The notes under the pieces: model-generated
The model's input: only the letters and a program-made list of their open reading frames with translations
Told to the model about the DNA's origin: nothing
Databases searched by the model: none
Assembly (NCBI GenBank): GCA_905221615.1
Contig: CAJNDT010000126.1
Coordinates: 124,001 to 188,000 of the forward strand
Direction of reading: 5' to 3'
DNA: 64,000 nucleotides
DNA from: Symbiodinium sp. CCMP2592
Taxonomy: Eukaryota; Sar; Dinophyceae; Suessiales; Symbiodiniaceae
Shown: one piece after another, positions 39,609 through 46,963 of the stretch
Layout of the letters: every line of letters begins with the position of its first letter
Position numbering within the stretch: the first letter of the stretch is position 1
Position numbers and translations under genes: made by a program

Positions 39609-39624
39609 TATAATAAACAAGATA

Positions 39625-40221
39625 TTATTTTTCTTCTAACTGTTTTAAGTAGTTTTGGTGTCTTTGTGATTTGAAATGTTCTGCCTTATGATTGTGAGTG
39701 TATCTACCACCGCAGTCGCAGTTGTGTTTTTCGTTTCGTTTTGCGTTCAGTTGTTCTTTGTTGTCCTCCCTGTATTGCTTTTGGTATTGAGCTATTCTGT
39801 CCTTATTTGCTTCTCTGTATGCCTTTGCTATTTCTGGATGTTCGGCATGATATTGCTTCTTTCTTATACTTTCATGTTCCTTATTTTGGTCATAGTATTC
39901 TTTGTCCGTTCTTCCTGCTATAACTTTATTCACACACTTGTTGGTTTGAATATGATGCCCTTCTCTCCTATGTAATTCCATTTGATTATTACATGGGTAT
40001 TCTTCAATCAGTTCTATTTTGCAGTTCTCTACACCAAACTCTTCAAACAAACGGTTGCAACTTCTATAACTCTCTTTACCTTTTGTGGAATGTTGCGTAA
40101 ACATATACCTGTGCCTCGCCATTCTTTGGCTCAGCTCCTCACAGGTAGAACCAACATAGCACTTGTTATACCCTACATCAACTATCTTATAGATTTTGCC
40201 CTTTTGATACTTTTGACTCAT
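39625..40221 (-). CDS. GIY-YIG family endonuclease-like protein
   Basis: N-terminal GIY-YIG domain: G-K-I-Y-K-I (residues 8-13), C-Y-V-G-S-T (21-26), a following Arg in Q-R-M-A-R-H, and a Glu in R-R-E-G-H-H near residue 86, the usual catalytic set. The middle is a charged helical stretch (K-A-Y-R-E-A-N-K-D-R). The C-terminus has C-D-C-G-G-R-Y-T-H-N-H and H-F-K-S-Q-R-H, a probable zinc site of the C2H2 kind. GIY-YIG proteins are frequent in large DNA viruses and related elements as homing or repair nucleases. It lies 17 bp from the integrase ATG, on the same strand; a second GIY-YIG gene is at 50820. Confidence 0.85.
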   Translation of the reverse strand: MSQKYQKGKIYKIVDVGYNKCYVGSTCEELSQRMARHRYMFTQHSTKGKESYRSCNRLFEEFGVENCKIELIEEYPCNNQMELHRREGHHIQTNKCVNKVIAGRTDKEYYDQNKEHESIRKKQYHAEHPEIAKAYREANKDRIAQYQKQYREDNKEQLNAKRNEKHNCDCGGRYTHNHKAEHFKSQRHQNYLKQLEEK

Positions 40222-40259
40222 ATCCCTATATATCCTAAACTATCTTTTCTTTAAACCTT

Positions 40260-43200
40260 TTAATGCACTGATACATTGCAGAAAAAGCAATACGCACAAC
40301 AATTATCTAAATGATGTCCGTAATCATTACATAAACGCTGAGCAGTGAAGTTGCTACATAACCTGCCTTGCTTGGTTTCAAAATTGAACGATGTGTTGCA
40401 TTTCTCGCATCTGCTCTTAAACATTTTCAAACACCATTCCGGTGTTATGTATGTTTCTTCGTTTATCTCTCTCTTGGCCTTCCGGTCTTGTAGTTTGTAA
40501 TTATCCACCTTGTTTTTGAAATATCTCATAATCATGTTTTTAGACATTTGTTTCTCATAGTCGTTATTCTTGTAAAACTTCACTTGTTTGAAATCAACAC
40601 ACCTTGTTATTGCGCACCACAACCACTCCCTACTTGCTATTGGTAAGTCGTGTTCGTGTATGGTTATGCTTCCCTTGACACTTGCCCCTTGACTTGAATG
40701 ACAAGTTGCACAATATGAGTAAATGAAGTTGGCATCTACGAGAGGTTCAATTAACATGAACTCATCTTCTTCATTCGCTATATTTTGTAAAGTTATTTGC
40801 GCTCCGAGTTCATCTTGCTGTATGCTCGTAATTCTATACCGTAGATTTACATTTACCCTTGGTTGTTTAATCCATTTTCTGGCAATGACTATTTCGCCCG
40901 CTTCGTATTTACTTTTCTTGTTTAACCTGTTTCTAATCTCATTCGCTACATTTCGGCATCTTATGTTAGTATAGGCAATGTTGTGCTCCGATGCCATGAT
41001 GTCGTCAGTCGTTTCAAAATATTTGGGTATAATCTCTTCAAATGGCAACTTCTTTTCCCAGATGTCCTCATACATGTTATTAACTATTTCCCTGTTTCTA
41101 TCTCCCTCTTCGCTGTCCTTCGCTCCTACTCTCTTACAAACGGTCAGGAAGATGTTGTATTTAAATATTATATCCAAGCAGTTATCAATATATGTTGCTG
41201 GGTTCTGGCAGTTCGTCATTACTTCCACTCCTTGTAATTGCTTAACATCGCCTGTCGCTACTACGATTTTATCGGGGTTATTCTTAATAAACTGTCTGAC
41301 TTTATCTAAAACATACAGGTTTGACATATAGATTTCATCAAAAACGATTATGTCATAATTGCTGTAATCAAACTGTGGCAACTTTTCTCCCACATCTTCA
41401 TGAACTGCGATGCTGAAGAACTTATTATATGTTGTCGCTTCTACTTCCTTTTCCTGTAAAAGTCGGTTGGTCGGAACTACTAACAAAACATTCTTACCCA
41501 TTTTTTGGAAATACTCGCCTATATAACTCTTGCCACTACCTGCAAAACGAGCACGGATTAAACAAGGATTTCGTTTTATTATTTGTTGGCATATGGGGCG
41601 AGTATCCCACTCGTCCTCAACTTCAACTTTGATATTACTAATTTTCGGGATTTCCGGCACTTCATTAAACTTGTATGTGTATAACTGCGTAGGCAGTGTA
41701 ATTGTTTTCTTCTCTTCCAGTCTCCAAGTGCCGATGTCAGTTCCAAATTTAAGCAGTCCTTCTCTCCACACACGACAAAAATTGTATCCATACACCTTAT
41801 CCACATCGTCTTCGTGTATCGTCAAGCAATCTGTTTTAACACTATACACTTTAATGTTGTTATCGGATAATGTCTTGTATGCTTCATACATCTTAAAATT
41901 ATGGTATTGTAATAACAACTCCTTGATATACATAAAACCATTTATTAAAGTCTTCTTTTCGGACACACTTAACACATAATATTTAGTTCCTTCTGTCTCC
42001 TTTGTTTCATACTCGTCTTCATCCACTTCGTTAAGTTCTGTCTGACACTCGCTTATAGTATAAACTTTTCCACCGTAAATGCTTTGATAATAACACGCCT
42101 CCTTCAAGGAAGTAAAGGTGCTACTTCGCTGACTTGTGTTATGGGATTTCTCCAACATTCCGACGCTGATGTTCCATAATTTCTTTTGCGTCTGCTTGTT
42201 GAAGTCTTCGTCGTCCGTCATTTTGGTTGCATACAGTTCATCTATCAACTTTTTATAATCCACCTTGTAAATATTGCTCGGTTGCTTATACCATAGTATT
42301 TTAAGTTTAACATTGTGTTTCAGCAGTTTCTTCAAAAACTTGCCATAAACCAAGCAATACTTCTTATTGAAAAAGATGTTTCCTTCATACACCTCTACAA
42401 TGTATAATGTCAGGTTGTTAAACTGGTCTGTGCTACAATCCTCATCAAAGGGTCTGAATATGTCAAACTGTGTAAATTTCGGGATGTATTTTATACTCCC
42501 TCCCGCGTGTGTAAATGCTTTGTTAATACCTATTTCTTTTATCTTCTTCATCGGCACATCTTTATAAAACTTGCCAACTGGAACTATTGTTTTACACTCT
42601 TTAAGGATTTGTATATCTACCTCGTTATAATAGGACAAATGATTCTCTTTAAACAACTCTTTTTGTAAGTTAAACATGATTGTAGTGATTTTGTTATACA
42701 CTTCCTCATTATCGGTGATTACATCTTCATCAACTCGTTCTTGTGATAAAGACTGTGAGACAATGTTGTATTTAATGTATTTCTTCAACTTTTTGTAGTA
42801 AAACTTACATAAGATATTCGTAATCCGCCCCGCTTGATAGTTAATGTGTGGTTTGTATCCTGCTTCGTTGAGTTGATGGAAGACCTTGACTAAATCATTA
42901 TCCGAATGTATCAGGGCATATTCTTCCTTATCGGTCATAGTCAGCAGTTCATCTACATTATCAAACATCTTATATTCAATTGGTTCTGTTCTATCGGTGA
43001 TGTAGAACTTGCTTGTTGTAAAGGCATTGTATTTATCCTTTGGTTGAATTTGCCTTAATGTTTCTAAATCGTGGTTTAACAAATATATATGATTGTTTTT
43101 AACAAGTCCTCTGAATATTTTTACTCGCCCCTTCTCGTAATTGTCAGGGTTATATTCATAAATCAGAGCACCTGTAAAGTTGTATAATCTAACTGGTATA

Positions 43201-43271
43201 TTGAAGAATTTAAAGACCTTATCCATTTGGTTTATAGTCGCCCCAGTATTAATAAATTCATCTTCTGTCAT
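40260..43271 (-). CDS. Replication protein: family B DNA polymerase-like palm fused to SF1 helicase, with C-terminal treble-clef domain
   Basis: N-terminal half, family B palm pattern: motif A region E-I-G-I-N-K-A-F-T (246-254), where the usual catalytic Asp is Gly248; motif B K-L-W-N-I-S-V-G (364-371); I-Y-G-G (398-401); motif C V-K-T-D-C (478-482). C-terminal half, SF1 helicase: Walker A G-S-G-K-S (578-582), V-V-P-T-N (598-602), Walker B V-F-D-E (643-646), G-D-V-K-Q-L (674-679), C-H-S-S-Q-G (857-862) and A-I-T-R (887-890). The end (955-998) has C-E-K-C ... R-L-C-N-D-Y-G-H ... C-F-F-C-N, resembling an endonuclease VII/HNH treble clef. The frame is open about 45 codons upstream of this ATG with protein-like sequence but no ATG, so the true N-terminus probably lies in the next gene (43354-44265), cut off by a frameshift. 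It should drive viral DNA replication; catalytic status of the polymerase is doubtful. Confidence 0.8.
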   Translation of the reverse strand: MTEDEFINTGATINQMDKVFKFFNIPVRLYNFTGALIYEYNPDNYEKGRVKIFRGLVKNNHIYLLNHDLETLRQIQPKDKYNAFTTSKFYITDRTEPIEYKMFDNVDELLTMTDKEEYALIHSDNDLVKVFHQLNEAGYKPHINYQAGRITNILCKFYYKKLKKYIKYNIVSQSLSQERVDEDVITDNEEVYNKITTIMFNLQKELFKENHLSYYNEVDIQILKECKTIVPVGKFYKDVPMKKIKEIGINKAFTHAGGSIKYIPKFTQFDIFRPFDEDCSTDQFNNLTLYIVEVYEGNIFFNKKYCLVYGKFLKKLLKHNVKLKILWYKQPSNIYKVDYKKLIDELYATKMTDDEDFNKQTQKKLWNISVGMLEKSHNTSQRSSTFTSLKEACYYQSIYGGKVYTISECQTELNEVDEDEYETKETEGTKYYVLSVSEKKTLINGFMYIKELLLQYHNFKMYEAYKTLSDNNIKVYSVKTDCLTIHEDDVDKVYGYNFCRVWREGLLKFGTDIGTWRLEEKKTITLPTQLYTYKFNEVPEIPKISNIKVEVEDEWDTRPICQQIIKRNPCLIRARFAGSGKSYIGEYFQKMGKNVLLVVPTNRLLQEKEVEATTYNKFFSIAVHEDVGEKLPQFDYSNYDIIVFDEIYMSNLYVLDKVRQFIKNNPDKIVVATGDVKQLQGVEVMTNCQNPATYIDNCLDIIFKYNIFLTVCKRVGAKDSEEGDRNREIVNNMYEDIWEKKLPFEEIIPKYFETTDDIMASEHNIAYTNIRCRNVANEIRNRLNKKSKYEAGEIVIARKWIKQPRVNVNLRYRITSIQQDELGAQITLQNIANEEDEFMLIEPLVDANFIYSYCATCHSSQGASVKGSITIHEHDLPIASREWLWCAITRCVDFKQVKFYKNNDYEKQMSKNMIMRYFKNKVDNYKLQDRKAKREINEETYITPEWCLKMFKSRCEKCNTSFNFETKQGRLCSNFTAQRLCNDYGHHLDNCCAYCFFCNVSVH

Positions 43272-43353
43272 ATTCAGCAGTTCAAGGACTTTATCACGGG
43301 TCAGTGTTTTTGTGTTCTTTTGTTGTCGCTTTTCTCTTGTTAGGTTAGTTCCT

Positions 43354-44265
43354 TCAAAGTTTTCCAGTAAAGCATTTATCCAACATTCGTTTTCTGTAAT
43401 TTTGCTTGTTTAGTGCCTCTTTCATAGTCTCTGCTTCGGCATTGACTTCGGTTTGGATGTATCTGTAATATGTGCTTATGCTGTTGCCTTGTTGTAGTGG
43501 TTCTTCTCTCTCGTCGTATCCGCCTGTGTCTGTTTCAACAATCTCAACGCTTTCAATTCTAATAGCGTCGGCGTATTCTATCAGGTGTCCTGTTGCATCC
43601 TTAAACTCGCTACTTGAATTCATAGTAATCATCAATTTTCTAAATAAGAACTTTTCGGTGTCGTGGTATTGTCTTATCCTCCTCTTAACTAATGTTTCAA
43701 TGAATTCGTTTGCTTTCACATTGGCACTTCCTACTACACTTGCGTTCCCACGGGTAAGAAGAATTAAGGGATAATATGCTACACCATCTAGTATAAATGA
43801 TGCTTTTTTTACACCTGAGCGGTTATTGATAGAAAACAGCATGTACTTAACATCGTAATTTTTCCTGCCCTTGAAAATGTCTTTTGCCTTTGTTGATAAA
43901 CCCCCAATTGCCTTTCTTTTGAACACAGGTTGCTTATCGGTTTTTCTTACAACTTCCTTAACTTCCTTGCCCTTCCTCGCTTTCTTTACTGTTGCTCTCA
44001 TCCTTTCGGTTATTGGTGCTTTGTCCTCATACTTTGCAACTGCCCTTTGATATGCTTTGTTTCCCTTCTCCCTTGATATAGCATTGCCTATGGTCATACC
44101 ATTGATTAAATTAACGGCTGTTGTGAATTGTGATATTTTACGGTCTTCATACAAGTCTATGACATTGTTAATTTTAGTCATTGTTTGGTTTGGCACTTTG
44201 CCCTGTTTAGCATCTCTTATGTTTTTGAGGTTCTGGATGTAATTTTTTATAAGTTTTTTAGTCAT
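43354..44265 (-). CDS. Probable detached N-terminal part of the replication protein
   Basis: A 303-residue Lys/Arg-rich protein with no recognised catalytic motif. Its stop at 43354 overlaps the open region that extends the replication frame upstream to 43409. At about 43395-43410 the protein-like sequence passes from this frame (M-K-E-A-L-N-K-Q) to the other (I-T-E-N-E-C-W-I-N-A-L-L), the latter resembling the conserved start of Polinton-like polymerase proteins. One extra base near 43400 would explain both the missing ATG of the replication gene and the odd basic end of this one. Divergent from the gene at 44385. If instead separate, it is a viral protein of unknown role. Confidence 0.55.
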   Translation of the reverse strand: MTKKLIKNYIQNLKNIRDAKQGKVPNQTMTKINNVIDLYEDRKISQFTTAVNLINGMTIGNAISREKGNKAYQRAVAKYEDKAPITERMRATVKKARKGKEVKEVVRKTDKQPVFKRKAIGGLSTKAKDIFKGRKNYDVKYMLFSINNRSGVKKASFILDGVAYYPLILLTRGNASVVGSANVKANEFIETLVKRRIRQYHDTEKFLFRKLMITMNSSSEFKDATGHLIEYADAIRIESVEIVETDTGGYDEREEPLQQGNSISTYYRYIQTEVNAEAETMKEALNKQNYRKRMLDKCFTGKL

Positions 44266-44384
44266 AATTATACAGATATATTGATAATATAAATTATTAT
44301 TTCTTTAAGTGTTTTCTGTTAAATACTGGTGAATGTAAAAACATACTTAAAGACAAATTATTTATAATATATAGAATAAGTTAT
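44266..44384. promoter_or_regulatory. Divergent AT-rich promoter region
   Basis: 119 bp between the outward-facing genes at 44265 (-) and 44385 (+). It contains TTATTTATAATATATAGAAT close to the + strand ATG and ATATCTGTATAATT before the - strand ATG. Promoter role inferred from position. Confidence 0.4.
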
Positions 44385-44639
44385 ATGACTTTTGAGAACA
44401 ATGAAACCAAAACCATTGAGGAACTTGCGAACAGTCTGACATTGGAGCAAGTTAAGGAACAAATGGCATTGTATCATCGCCTGTATCATAAGTTAAGAAA
44501 GGAACAAGACCCCGAATACATTAAAAGGAAAAACGAGAAGGAACGGGAACGCTACTGGAAGAACAAGGCGAAGGACGAACCTAGGAAATACAACAAAAAG
44601 TATAATGCTACTGAATTTATGGTATTGAAAGGACAGTAA
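44385..44639 (+). CDS. Small charged viral protein, helical
   Basis: 84 residues, strongly Lys/Glu-rich (E-R-E-R-Y-W-K-N-K-A-K-D), predicted largely helical. No known family recognised. It lies alone on the + strand, convergent with the virion gene cluster on the - strand, with a hairpin and a 22-bp tandem repeat directly downstream. Confidence 0.6.
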   Translation: MTFENNETKTIEELANSLTLEQVKEQMALYHRLYHKLRKEQDPEYIKRKNEKERERYWKNKAKDEPRKYNKKYNATEFMVLKGQ

Positions 44640-44641
44640 TA

Positions 44642-44672
44642 ATTTTACAATTAATCGTTTTAATTGTAAAAT
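44642..44672. terminator. Perfect 13-bp hairpin after the small charged gene
   Basis: ATTTTACAATTAA, 5-nt loop, TTAATTGTAAAAT. It lies 3 bp beyond the stop at 44639 and precedes the 22-bp repeats; a transcription end or processing signal is likely. Confidence 0.6.
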
Positions 44673-44677
44673 TATGG

Positions 44678-44818
44678 ATTATCGGGTAAGTCAAAATCCA
44701 TTACCGGGTAAGTCAAAATCCATTATCGGGTAAGTCAAAATCCATTACCGGGTAAGTCAAAATCCATTATTGGGTAAGGAAAAATCCATCATCGGATAAG
44801 GAGAAATCCATTATTCAG
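44678..44818. repeat. 22-bp tandem repeat between convergent genes, 6.4 copies
   Basis: Unit ATTATCGGGTAAGTCAAAAT plus CC, starting at 44678, 44700, 44722, 44744, 44766 and 44788. Copies 1-4 alternate ATTATC and ATTACC; copies 5-6 drift (TTGGGTAAGGAAAAATCC, TCGGATAAGGAGAAATCC). No spacers, so not a CRISPR array. Iteron-like binding sites are a possibility. Confidence 0.9.
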
Positions 44819-44852
44819 CAGTTCTTATGAAAATTGTAGGAAAACGCAAAAA

Positions 44853-45524
44853 TCATTTTTTCTTTGGATTTCTTTTTGGTGGTGTTTCGCTTCTACTTCT
44901 GCTTCTGCTTGCCCCCCGTCTTAATAATCTGATGGCATCATTGCTTCCGCTTGCTTGTTCTTCTGGTGATGGTGAGCGTGAGCGACTTGCTCCTCTTCTC
45001 ATTAAGCCTTGTGTTTGTTCAAATACTTCTTCATCAACCGGTGGCTGAGTTTCTTCATCATCTTCTTCATTTTCATTAATCCAATTATAGGCATCAATTG
45101 CCATATTTATACCTTGACCTATTCCTTGACCTGTATAGTAAATAATATTTCCTCCTACCCTTGCCATTGTTGCTAAATCGTCTGCTATTGACATTCTTGT
45201 TCTATATCTTACATCATCTAAACTCTCTCCACTTGATAAACTAATTTGCCTATCTTGTTGTTTATCTTCATTTCCTTCTGTTGCTGTTTTAACACTTCTG
45301 TTTGATGAGGCGCTTGAATAAATACTTGGTTCATTAAACATATCCGTTTGTGTTGCTTTGTTAGGGTTTCTTCTATCATATTTGCCTAAATCAAATTCGT
45401 CAAAATCAACATCGTCTAACAATATTCCCTGTTGTGTTCTTTTTTGTTTTTCTGGTAATATTCTTAATCTGCTTGTTCTTGCTTCCCTTTCAATTTGTTC
45501 AAATGTGGGGCGTAATCTTAACAT
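44853..45524 (-). CDS. Virion-associated type protein with RS repeats
   Basis: 223 residues, no known fold recognised. It opens M-L-R-L-R-P-T-F-E-Q-I-E, a motif shared with the protein at 45816 (L-K-L-R-P-T-Y-D-E-M). A short Gly/Ala-rich helix (Y-Y-T-G-Q-G-I-G-Q-G-I-N) could contact membrane. The C-terminus carries two copies of R-R-G-A-S-R-S-R-S and ends in a Lys-rich tail, a nucleic-acid-binding type. It is the last gene of the - strand virion cluster running from 48406 to 44853. Role as core or minor virion protein is inferred. Confidence 0.6.
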   Translation of the reverse strand: MLRLRPTFEQIEREARTSRLRILPEKQKRTQQGILLDDVDFDEFDLGKYDRRNPNKATQTDMFNEPSIYSSASSNRSVKTATEGNEDKQQDRQISLSSGESLDDVRYRTRMSIADDLATMARVGGNIIYYTGQGIGQGINMAIDAYNWINENEEDDEETQPPVDEEVFEQTQGLMRRGASRSRSPSPEEQASGSNDAIRLLRRGASRSRSRSETPPKRNPKKK

Positions 45525-45591
45525 ATATTATTACCCTGAAAATTTATGTAATAATTTTTGAACAAATATTTTTACAATTATTTCTTGTATT

Positions 45592-45795
45592 TTAAACTGG
45601 TAAAAATGATTTTGCTAATGCTGTTGCTCCTGCTTTTGCTAATGTTTCTACACCTGCTTTTGCTCCACTTATAAGAATGTCTTTTGCTGTGCTAGGTGCT
45701 GATTGTTGCGAAGGGACTAAATCACTTGAAGAAACACCACTGCCTTTGCCTTTTCCTCCCTTCATTGTATTTTCACTGTTCCATTTTCCACTCAT
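45592..45795 (-). CDS. Small Gly/Ala-rich viral protein with amphipathic C-terminus
   Basis: 67 residues from ATG 45795 (M-S-G-K-W-N-S-E-N). A longer frame would need a TTG start overlapping the preceding gene, so I prefer this ATG. A Gly/Lys linker (K-G-G-K-G-K-G-S-G) precedes an Ala-rich amphipathic helix (A-K-A-G-V-E-T-L-A-K-A-G). Small membrane-active or DNA-binding core proteins of this type occur near capsid genes in related viruses; function not known here. Confidence 0.55.
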   Translation of the reverse strand: MSGKWNSENTMKGGKGKGSGVSSSDLVPSQQSAPSTAKDILISGAKAGVETLAKAGATALAKSFLPV

Positions 45796-45815
45796 AATCA
45801 GACCTTCAATTACAT

Positions 45816-46583
45816 TTAACAAATACTGTTTTTAGTCATTTCTTTTCCTTTTCCCTTCGGCTTTAATCTCTCCATCTCTTGTAGTTGTTTTCTATCTAGT
45901 TGAATACCCCTTAATTCAAGTTGCTCTTCTAATTGTTTCAAAGTTTTTCTTTCCCAATATTTTAAATCGTTGCTATTTTCAATTTCTACTTCTTCATCAT
46001 CTTCAAAATCCTCTTCTTCTTCTACTCCTTCTTCCGCTATTTCAATTAGTGTCTCCAATGGTGTCATCTCATCAGTTCCACCTGTATTCATTCTATACAT
46101 TTCAACCCCTGCAGGTAATGATTGTCTATGTGCTTCATCTAAATCACTTCTTGCTGATGATGATGAAACTTGTCGTGCTTCTTGCTGTCTTTGTAAGTAT
46201 CTTTCCATTTCTGCTCTTATTCTTGTTGCTTCTTCACTTGTCATATCATCATCATCAGTTGCTTCATAAACTTCGGCAGGTGTTGAAAAACCGCTTGAAC
46301 CAATAGATACTAACCCCGATGATGCACCCGCCATTATTCCGTTTTCTCTTAGTTGTGCTTGTCTAACGCTTTCCTTTGCTCTGTTTTCTTCTTGTTTCTT
46401 CAATCCCAGAAAATCAATATTATCAAATTGACTACCAAATTGATTATTACGAAATAGTGTTGCTTTTCTATCTATTACTGTTTCAACTGAAGGTCTGTTT
46501 TCGTCGCCTTGTGCTTCAATCATTCCTATCATTTCATCATAGGTCGGTCGTAGTTTCAACTCAGATTTCAATGTTTTAATCAT
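45816..46583 (-). CDS. Viral protein with LRPTY motif, acidic stretch and SAP-like C-terminus
   Basis: 255 residues. The N-terminus L-K-L-R-P-T-Y-D-E-M-I-G is shared with the protein at 44853, suggesting a common partner. The middle has a Gln/Arg helical part and an acidic block (E-E-E-E-D-F-E-D-D-E-E). Near the end, R-K-T-L-K-Q-L-E-E-Q-L-E-L-R-G-I-Q-L resembles a SAP-type DNA-binding helix pair. Located between the small Gly/Ala-rich gene and the coiled-coil gene in the virion cluster. No enzyme motifs. Assigned as virion or core protein by context only. Confidence 0.6.
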   Translation of the reverse strand: MIKTLKSELKLRPTYDEMIGMIEAQGDENRPSVETVIDRKATLFRNNQFGSQFDNIDFLGLKKQEENRAKESVRQAQLRENGIMAGASSGLVSIGSSGFSTPAEVYEATDDDDMTSEEATRIRAEMERYLQRQQEARQVSSSSARSDLDEAHRQSLPAGVEMYRMNTGGTDEMTPLETLIEIAEEGVEEEEDFEDDEEVEIENSNDLKYWERKTLKQLEEQLELRGIQLDRKQLQEMERLKPKGKGKEMTKNSIC

Positions 46584-46603
46584 TAATATTATTAATTTAG
46601 ATT

Positions 46604-46924
46604 TTAATTTATTTCTGCCATTATATCTTTTAATTCTTGTTGTTTCTTCAACAATTCCTCTTTTGTTCTTACCGGCATCATTGGCCTCTCTAACTGTCTG
46701 TTAATATCGTCTAACTGTCCTTGATATAAACTTTTCTTTTGGTGTTGTATCCAATCGTTTCTTAACCTAATGTTTTTACCTCTGTTTTCTGCTTCTTGAA
46801 TTCTCATCTTCATTTCTTCAATTTGTTTCTTCCTACTTGCTACTCCGAAGGTATCATCAATATCATAATATTGCTGAACTTGTGGCATTCTTTTCATCTC
46901 TGGTTTGCTCTTCCAGATGCTCAT
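46604..46924 (-). CDS. Small coiled-coil viral protein
   Basis: 106 residues, mostly helical with heptad-like stretches (K-K-Q-I-E-E-M-K-M-R-I-Q-E and K-E-E-L-L-K-K-Q-Q-E-L-K). It starts directly after AATATTAATAAT and sits between the penton-like gene and the LRPTY protein. Family not recognised. Confidence 0.6.
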   Translation of the reverse strand: MSIWKSKPEMKRMPQVQQYYDIDDTFGVASRKKQIEEMKMRIQEAENRGKNIRLRNDWIQHQKKSLYQGQLDDINRQLERPMMPVRTKEELLKKQQELKDIMAEIN

Positions 46925-46963
46925 ATTATTAATATTAATGTAGATAAAAATTAATATTAATAA

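Noticed and set aside
39676-43413. + strand hydrophobic frames opposite the replication and GIY-YIG genes
   Set aside because: Antisense of Lys/Glu/Asn-rich genes gives Leu/Phe/Ser-rich frames; no independent support.
44678-44818. Possible CRISPR-like array
   Set aside because: The 22-bp units are directly tandem with no spacers, in a eukaryotic viral element.
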